From Vampirovibrionales bacterium (GTDB taxonomy: Bacteria > Cyanobacteriota > Vampirovibrionia > Vampirovibrionales > Vampirovibrionaceae): 64,000 nt of DNA. The notes below the pieces were generated by a model. That model was not told the origin of the DNA, did no database searches, and worked only from the letters and a program-made list of their open reading frames with translations. How positions within the stretch are numbered: position 1 is the stretch's first letter; the number at the start of each line of letters is the position of its first letter. The position numbers and the translations under genes were made by a program. The stretch spans positions 1,550,001 to 1,614,000 of the forward strand of contig JADJRF010000005.1 of NCBI GenBank assembly GCA_016712355.1, given 5' to 3'. This document shows positions 59,468-64,000 of this stretch, one piece after another.

Positions 59468-62400
59468 CCCCGCCCCGTATTTCCAACAAGGTGTTGAGCG
59501 CAGGAAACCATCTCCTGGATGTCTTTCTGGCGTCCGAGTGGGCCCAGGATCTGGGCAATCGCTTTCTGCGCGCGCCAAAAGCCGATGAAAGCCCGGACAC
59601 GCTCGAAGCCTATCTCGAGAATCTGGCCAATCCCGCAGTCAAAGCGCTGATTCTGGCCGCCGTGTTTCGCCACTGCCGCAAGCTGCTGGTGGTCGTCTGC
59701 GCCGAGCCCCAGCACGTCCAGAAATTCCGCTTTGAACTCAACCAGCTGCTGCCTGCTCATTGCGTCGAGGCATGGCCCCCGGACGCCTATTCGCCTTACG
59801 ATCAATCCGCGATTCCGGCGGGCGATTTACGCGAGCAGTTTCGCTTACTGGCCCGTCTTCGCCAGCATGAACATCAGCCCGATCCGTTTATTCTGCTGCT
59901 GTCTCCCAAAAACCTGTTGCTGAAGCATCCCACGTTCGATCATTTAAACGCCCACGCCGTGCGAATCGCCCGCCGCGATGAGATTGCGCCCGAAACCCTC
60001 ACCCGTCGATGCCTGGAAATGGGCTACCTGCGCACCAGTTTAATTATGGAGCCTGGCGAATTCAGCAGCCGGGGCGATATTTTCGATCTCTATCCGATTA
60101 ACGGCGATCCGGTGCGCATCGAATTTTTCGGTGACATGATCGAAACCATTCGCCGCATCGACGTGGACTCTCAGCGCTCGGTTGAACTGGTCGGGGAAGC
60201 CCTGGCGATTCCTCGCTCGGCGCTGCTGGTAACGCCCGAAAATCGCCAGCGTCTGCAAGCGCGTATCGCTGAGCAATTGGAGCGTCAGCAACAGCGCCTT
60301 TCCCCCGAAGAAATCGAAGGCCTGCGCGGCTCGCTTTCCAACCAGTTAACGGCGCTCGAACAGGAATTTTTACCCGATGGCGTCGATTACTTCGCGCCCC
60401 TGGTCGAAGACAATCCCGAAGACGCTTACCGAACCCTGCTCGATGCGTTGCCGACCGACGCCATTGCCGCGCTGGATGACTGGCCCTCGCTGGTGAATCA
60501 TCTGGGCGGGCTGAGCGATCGGCTGGATCGACAACTTCAGGAGGGCCTTGCCAAAGGACGCCTGCTCGATATGGGCTTCTCCTATCATGTGCAGGACGCC
60601 GACGCGCTGCGTGAGTTGCGCGAGCGCATCCCGCGCCGCCTCATTCTCGACGCCCTGCCGCTGGCAACAGATAGCCAGACGGTGTTCGACCGCCTTAAGA
60701 GCCTGTATCCCTTACAAGTGATGGCCCCGACCCAGTTCCGCGCAGATTTGGGCGCCGCTGTCGAGCGCTTGCAGCAGCATTTGCGAGACGGCGAACGCGT
60801 CTTTGTGACGACCGATCACCCGCAACGGGCGCTGGACGCCTGCAAGGAGCGCGGCGTCGGCGCGATTTACTGGAGCGAGGAAGGCGTCAGCGCCGAAGAC
60901 GCCTCGTGGCAACCCACCTCAGAAGTCATCATCTCCAAAACGGGCCCACAAGAAGGATTCTTACTGCCGGAGCATCGTCTGGCGCATTATAGCGATGTCG
61001 AATTATTCGGGCGCGGACACAAGCGGATTATTCTCAAGGCAAAATCCGGGCGCAGCCGCGACGATATCGACGTGATTAATTCCGTCAACGACCTGCGCCC
61101 CGGCGATTACGTCGTGCATATCAAACACGGCATCGGGCGCTTTCTGTCGCTGGCGCAAATTAAAATCGACGGCGAAACGCGCGAATACCTGACGCTGCAA
61201 TATTCCGGCACGGATAAGCTGCATGTGCCGGTTGATCAGGTCAATCAGTTGTCGCGCTATCGGGGCGCGGGCGACAAGCCGCCCAAACTCAATCGCATGG
61301 GGGGAACCGACTGGAGTCGCGTCAAGGGCAAGGTGCAAAAGTCGGTCGCCAACATCGCCCGCGATCTGGTGGCCCTGTACGCGCGGCGCGCCAAAACCCC
61401 CGGCGTGCGCTTTGACGCCGATTCTCCATGGCAGGTGGAAATGGAAGAAGCCTTCCCCTACTCCGAAACCCCCGATCAATGGCAGGCCATTCTCGATATG
61501 AAAGGGGATATGGAATCCGAGAAGGTCATGGATCGCCTGATCTGCGGCGATGTGGGCTTTGGTAAGACCGAGGTCGCCTTGCGCGGGCTGTTTAAATGCG
61601 CTCTCAGCGGCAAACAGGCCGCCGTTCTGGCCCCGACGACCATTCTGGCGCAGCAGCATTTTAATACCGTCAGCGAGCGCTTTCGCCCTTATCCGGTGCG
61701 TATTGGCCTGTTATCGCGATTCCGTTCGCCTCAGGAGCAGCGCGATGTCGTTCGCCGCTTGGCTCTGGGCGAGATCGACGTGGTGATTGGCACGCATCGG
61801 CTTTTACAAAAAGATATCGTCTTTAAAGATCTGGGCCTGTTGGTCATCGACGAAGAACAGCGTTTTGGCGTCGCGCATAAAGAAAAAATCAAGCAGATGC
61901 GCGCCAATATTGATGTTCTCACGATGTCGGCCACGCCGATTCCCCGCACGCTCTATATGTCGCTGTCCGGCGTGCGCGAAATGAGCCTGATCCGCACGGC
62001 TCCGACCAATCGTCTGCCCATTCAAACCTTCGTCGGCCCTTATAATCCGGCTCAAATCCGCATGGCGATTCTGCAAGAGATGGATCGCGGCGGTCAGGTG
62101 TATTTTCTGCACAACCGGGTCCAAAGCATCTACGAAAAACTCGGCGAATTGCAGGCGCTGATTCCTGAGGCGCGTTACGCCGTCGGCCATGGCCAGATGA
62201 GCGGCGACGATCTCGAAACCGTGATGCTCGACTTCGCCAATCACCAGACCGACGTCCTGCTGTGTACGACTATCATCGAAAGCGGGCTGGATATTCCCAA
62301 CGTCAACACCATTGTCATTGATCAGGCCAATCGCTTCGGGCTGGCGCAGTTGTATCAGATTCGCGGTCGCGTCGGTCGCAGCGATGCGCAAGCGTACGCC

Positions 62401-63138
62401 TATTGTTATTACGACCCCGAAAAAATCCTGTCGCAAGACGCGCGCGATCGCCTGCGCGCCATCCGCGAATTCACGACGCTGGGCAGCGGCTACCAGATCG
62501 CCATGCGCGATCTGGAGATCCGGGGCGTGGGCAACATTCTGGGCGCAGAACAGCACGGACACATGATTTCCGTGGGCTTTGACCTGTATTGCCAGATGCT
62601 CGACGATTCCATCCAGACGCTTCAGGGCAAGCAGGAGAAGGCGCGCGAGTCGTCGGTCATTGATCTGAACGTCACGGCCTTCATCCCGGAAAAATGGGCG
62701 GGCGATCTGGACGTCAAGCTCAGCGAATACAAGCGGCTGGCTGATATCGACAGCGAACTGGCGCTTGAGCATATTCAGGCCGAGTGGCGCGATCGTTTTG
62801 GCGATATTCCGCCTCAGACGCTGCAACTGGTGAATCTGGTGCGCTTGCGCATTCAGGCGGGCGAACTGGGCATTCCGCTGGTGCGCTCTGACGAGGAATT
62901 TTTACGCATCACGGTCCGCTATACGCTTCAGGAATGGATGGCGCTGCAAAACAAACTGCCGCCGGAAATCGGCAGGCGTGCGCGCTGGACGCCGGGCGCC
63001 TCTTCTATCCAGGGCAGCATGCCGACCTTGCTCATTCGCCTGAGCGGGATGAATGGCGACGATCAGGTCGCTTACCTGCTCAAACTGTTCGCCGCGCTGC
63101 GCGCCATCGACGCCGCCGTCGCAGATTCGCCGTCCTGA
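59464..63138 (+). CDS. mfd: Transcription-repair coupling factor Mfd
   Basis: 1,224 residues. UvrB-like N-terminal region (about 1-350), RNA-polymerase-interacting domain (about 535-605: LRPGDYVVHIKHGIGRFLSL, DKLHVPVDQVNQLSRY), translocase with Walker A ICGDVGFGKTEVALRG (about 690), DEEQ box VIDEEQRFGVAHKEKI (about 795), TMSATPIPRTLYMSL and QIRGRVGRSDAQAYAY, then the C-terminal autoinhibitory domain. It removes stalled RNA polymerase and recruits UvrA to lesions. It starts inside the DUF192 stop (ATGA) and is the largest confidently assigned gene here. Confidence 0.98.
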   Translation: MTPPRISNKVLSAGNHLLDVFLASEWAQDLGNRFLRAPKADESPDTLEAYLENLANPAVKALILAAVFRHCRKLLVVVCAEPQHVQKFRFELNQLLPAHCVEAWPPDAYSPYDQSAIPAGDLREQFRLLARLRQHEHQPDPFILLLSPKNLLLKHPTFDHLNAHAVRIARRDEIAPETLTRRCLEMGYLRTSLIMEPGEFSSRGDIFDLYPINGDPVRIEFFGDMIETIRRIDVDSQRSVELVGEALAIPRSALLVTPENRQRLQARIAEQLERQQQRLSPEEIEGLRGSLSNQLTALEQEFLPDGVDYFAPLVEDNPEDAYRTLLDALPTDAIAALDDWPSLVNHLGGLSDRLDRQLQEGLAKGRLLDMGFSYHVQDADALRELRERIPRRLILDALPLATDSQTVFDRLKSLYPLQVMAPTQFRADLGAAVERLQQHLRDGERVFVTTDHPQRALDACKERGVGAIYWSEEGVSAEDASWQPTSEVIISKTGPQEGFLLPEHRLAHYSDVELFGRGHKRIILKAKSGRSRDDIDVINSVNDLRPGDYVVHIKHGIGRFLSLAQIKIDGETREYLTLQYSGTDKLHVPVDQVNQLSRYRGAGDKPPKLNRMGGTDWSRVKGKVQKSVANIARDLVALYARRAKTPGVRFDADSPWQVEMEEAFPYSETPDQWQAILDMKGDMESEKVMDRLICGDVGFGKTEVALRGLFKCALSGKQAAVLAPTTILAQQHFNTVSERFRPYPVRIGLLSRFRSPQEQRDVVRRLALGEIDVVIGTHRLLQKDIVFKDLGLLVIDEEQRFGVAHKEKIKQMRANIDVLTMSATPIPRTLYMSLSGVREMSLIRTAPTNRLPIQTFVGPYNPAQIRMAILQEMDRGGQVYFLHNRVQSIYEKLGELQALIPEARYAVGHGQMSGDDLETVMLDFANHQTDVLLCTTIIESGLDIPNVNTIVIDQANRFGLAQLYQIRGRVGRSDAQAYAYCYYDPEKILSQDARDRLRAIREFTTLGSGYQIAMRDLEIRGVGNILGAEQHGHMISVGFDLYCQMLDDSIQTLQGKQEKARESSVIDLNVTAFIPEKWAGDLDVKLSEYKRLADIDSELALEHIQAEWRDRFGDIPPQTLQLVNLVRLRIQAGELGIPLVRSDEEFLRITVRYTLQEWMALQNKLPPEIGRRARWTPGASSIQGSMPTLLIRLSGMNGDDQVAYLLKLFAALRAIDAAVADSPS

Positions 63139-63143
63139 CGGCC

Positions 63144-64000
63144 TTACGACTGCCAGCCGTAAAGGTAGTACAACAGGGTTCGTACGCCGAAGCCGCTGGC
63201 GCCTTTAGGGGTCTCGGGCCGATCGGCGCTGGTCCAGGCGGGGCCGGCAATATCCAGATGCGCCCAGGCGCGATCGCCTTCAATAAAATGCTTCAGAAAC
63301 ATCGCGGCGCAGGCGGTTCCGGCCTTGCCTTTCGATCCGGCGTTGATGAGATCCGCCACATCGCTTTTCAGGGCCTCTTCGTACTCCTCGTAGAGCGGCA
63401 ACTGCCAGAGCTTTTCACCGGCAGCCTCGCCGCTGGCGCGTAAGGCGTCGATCAGCGGCTGATTGCTCCCCATGATCCCGGCGGCGGCCTCGCCAAGAGC
63501 CGTAATACACGCGCCGGTAAGCGTCGCCAGATCAATGATCTCATCCGGGGAGACGGTCTTCTGGGCATACGTGATCGCATCGGCCAGAATCAGGCGGCCT
63601 TCGGCGTCGGTGTTGTTGATTTCAATGGTTTTGCCCGACATGGCGCGTACGATATCGCCCGGCTTGCTGGCGCCGGGGCCGGGCATGTTTTCGCACAGCG
63701 GTAAAAACCCATCGACGCGGCAATTCAGGGGCAATCCGGCTTGAGCCAGTTCGCCCAGCGCGCCCATGCTGGCCAGCACGGCAGCGGCGCCGGCCATGTC
63801 CATTTTCATTAACTCCTGTCCGGCGGGCGGTTTCAGCGACAGGCCGCCGCTGTCAAACGTGATGCCTTTACCGACCAGCGCCACGGTTTTCGTGGACTTC
63901 ACCGACGCCGGCGGCGTGATGCTCAGATGCACCAGATACGGCGGCGCGTCGCTGCCTTTGGCCACCGAGAGAAACGCGCCCATCCCGGATTTTTCCAGAT
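63144..64000 (-). CDS. pepA: Leucyl aminopeptidase, C-terminal part (cut by window edge)
   Basis: The frame is open from the right window edge to the stop at 63144, about 285 residues. Codons upstream of the first Met (LEKSG then MGAFLSVAKGSD) continue the family pattern, so the N-terminus lies outside. Di-metal peptidase motifs: ALVGKGITFDSGGLSLKP, MKMDMAGAAAVLA, NNTDAEGRLILADA and LATLTGACITALG. This M17 enzyme removes N-terminal residues and in Escherichia coli also binds DNA at cer sites. It converges with mfd, five bases apart. Confidence 0.96.
   Translation of the reverse strand, partial: LEKSGMGAFLSVAKGSDAPPYLVHLSITPPASVKSTKTVALVGKGITFDSGGLSLKPPAGQELMKMDMAGAAAVLASMGALGELAQAGLPLNCRVDGFLPLCENMPGPGASKPGDIVRAMSGKTIEINNTDAEGRLILADAITYAQKTVSPDEIIDLATLTGACITALGEAAAGIMGSNQPLIDALRASGEAAGEKLWQLPLYEEYEEALKSDVADLINAGSKGKAGTACAAMFLKHFIEGDRAWAHLDIAGPAWTSADRPETPKGASGFGVRTLLYYLYGWQS

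Overview
The window is one continuous, gene-dense stretch of bacterial chromosome with high GC content. Several features point to a diderm, motile relative of the cyanobacteria, most likely the non-photosynthetic Vampirovibrionia/Melainabacteria. These are a cyanobacterial-type SLH-domain outer-membrane porin, an OmpR-family regulator resembling RpaA/RpaB, heptosyltransferase and AsmA-like envelope proteins, and flagellar genes with FliA-like sigma factors. The taxonomic placement is an inference from gene content, not from a database search.

Layout. 1-7 kb: two linked unknown membrane-associated proteins (the first cut by the window edge), an orphan DNA methyltransferase, an unknown protein next to an MgtC-family membrane protein, and the porin. 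7.2-18 kb (minus strand): a tRNA-Thr/Tyr/Thr - tuf - S10 - spc ribosomal cluster that stops after rplR at a hairpin instead of continuing to rpsE-rpmD-rplO-secY. 18-20.5 kb: asparaginase and a UDP-glucose-dehydrogenase-like protein lacking its catalytic cysteine. 20.6-28 kb: flagellin behind a sigma-28 promoter, a small partner gene, a WG-repeat protein, a FliA-like sigma factor, a secreted AT-rich protein, and two large paralogous proteins with Flp-prepilin N-termini. 28-45 kb: housekeeping genes (response regulator, lipoprotein, cutA-mreB-trmL, argB-argG-argH-heptosyltransferase, flhB-second FliA-like sigma factor, mnmE-PCD-recQ, lysC-ispD-ruvA). 45-64 kb: envelope and stress genes (acyltransferase, 1.5k-residue AsmA-like protein, degenerate GGDEF membrane protein, GT2, DJ-1, Tat-exported superoxide dismutase, J-domain protein), then DUF192-mfd and a pepA cut by the right edge.

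The most interesting signal is at 25.6-28 kb. Two tandem paralogues of about 340-390 residues carry a textbook Flp prepilin processing site (G, then RTLPEY or RSLPEY, with Glu at +5) on proteins five times the usual Flp size. Each has its own sigma-28 promoter with exact N11 spacing (TAAAGTTT-N11-GTCGATAG and TGAAGTTC-N11-GTCGATAA), the same class of site found in front of flagellin (TTTAGTTT-N11-CCCGATAG). This suggests a surface or pseudopilin system wired into the flagellar late-gene regulon. Composition shifts sharply inside the first paralogue, so recombination has probably shaped the locus. A second candidate is a short C/U-rich transcript at about 58.5 kb that carries anti-Shine-Dalgarno motifs and ends in a perfect terminator.

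No CRISPR array, transposase, integrase or rRNA gene was seen.
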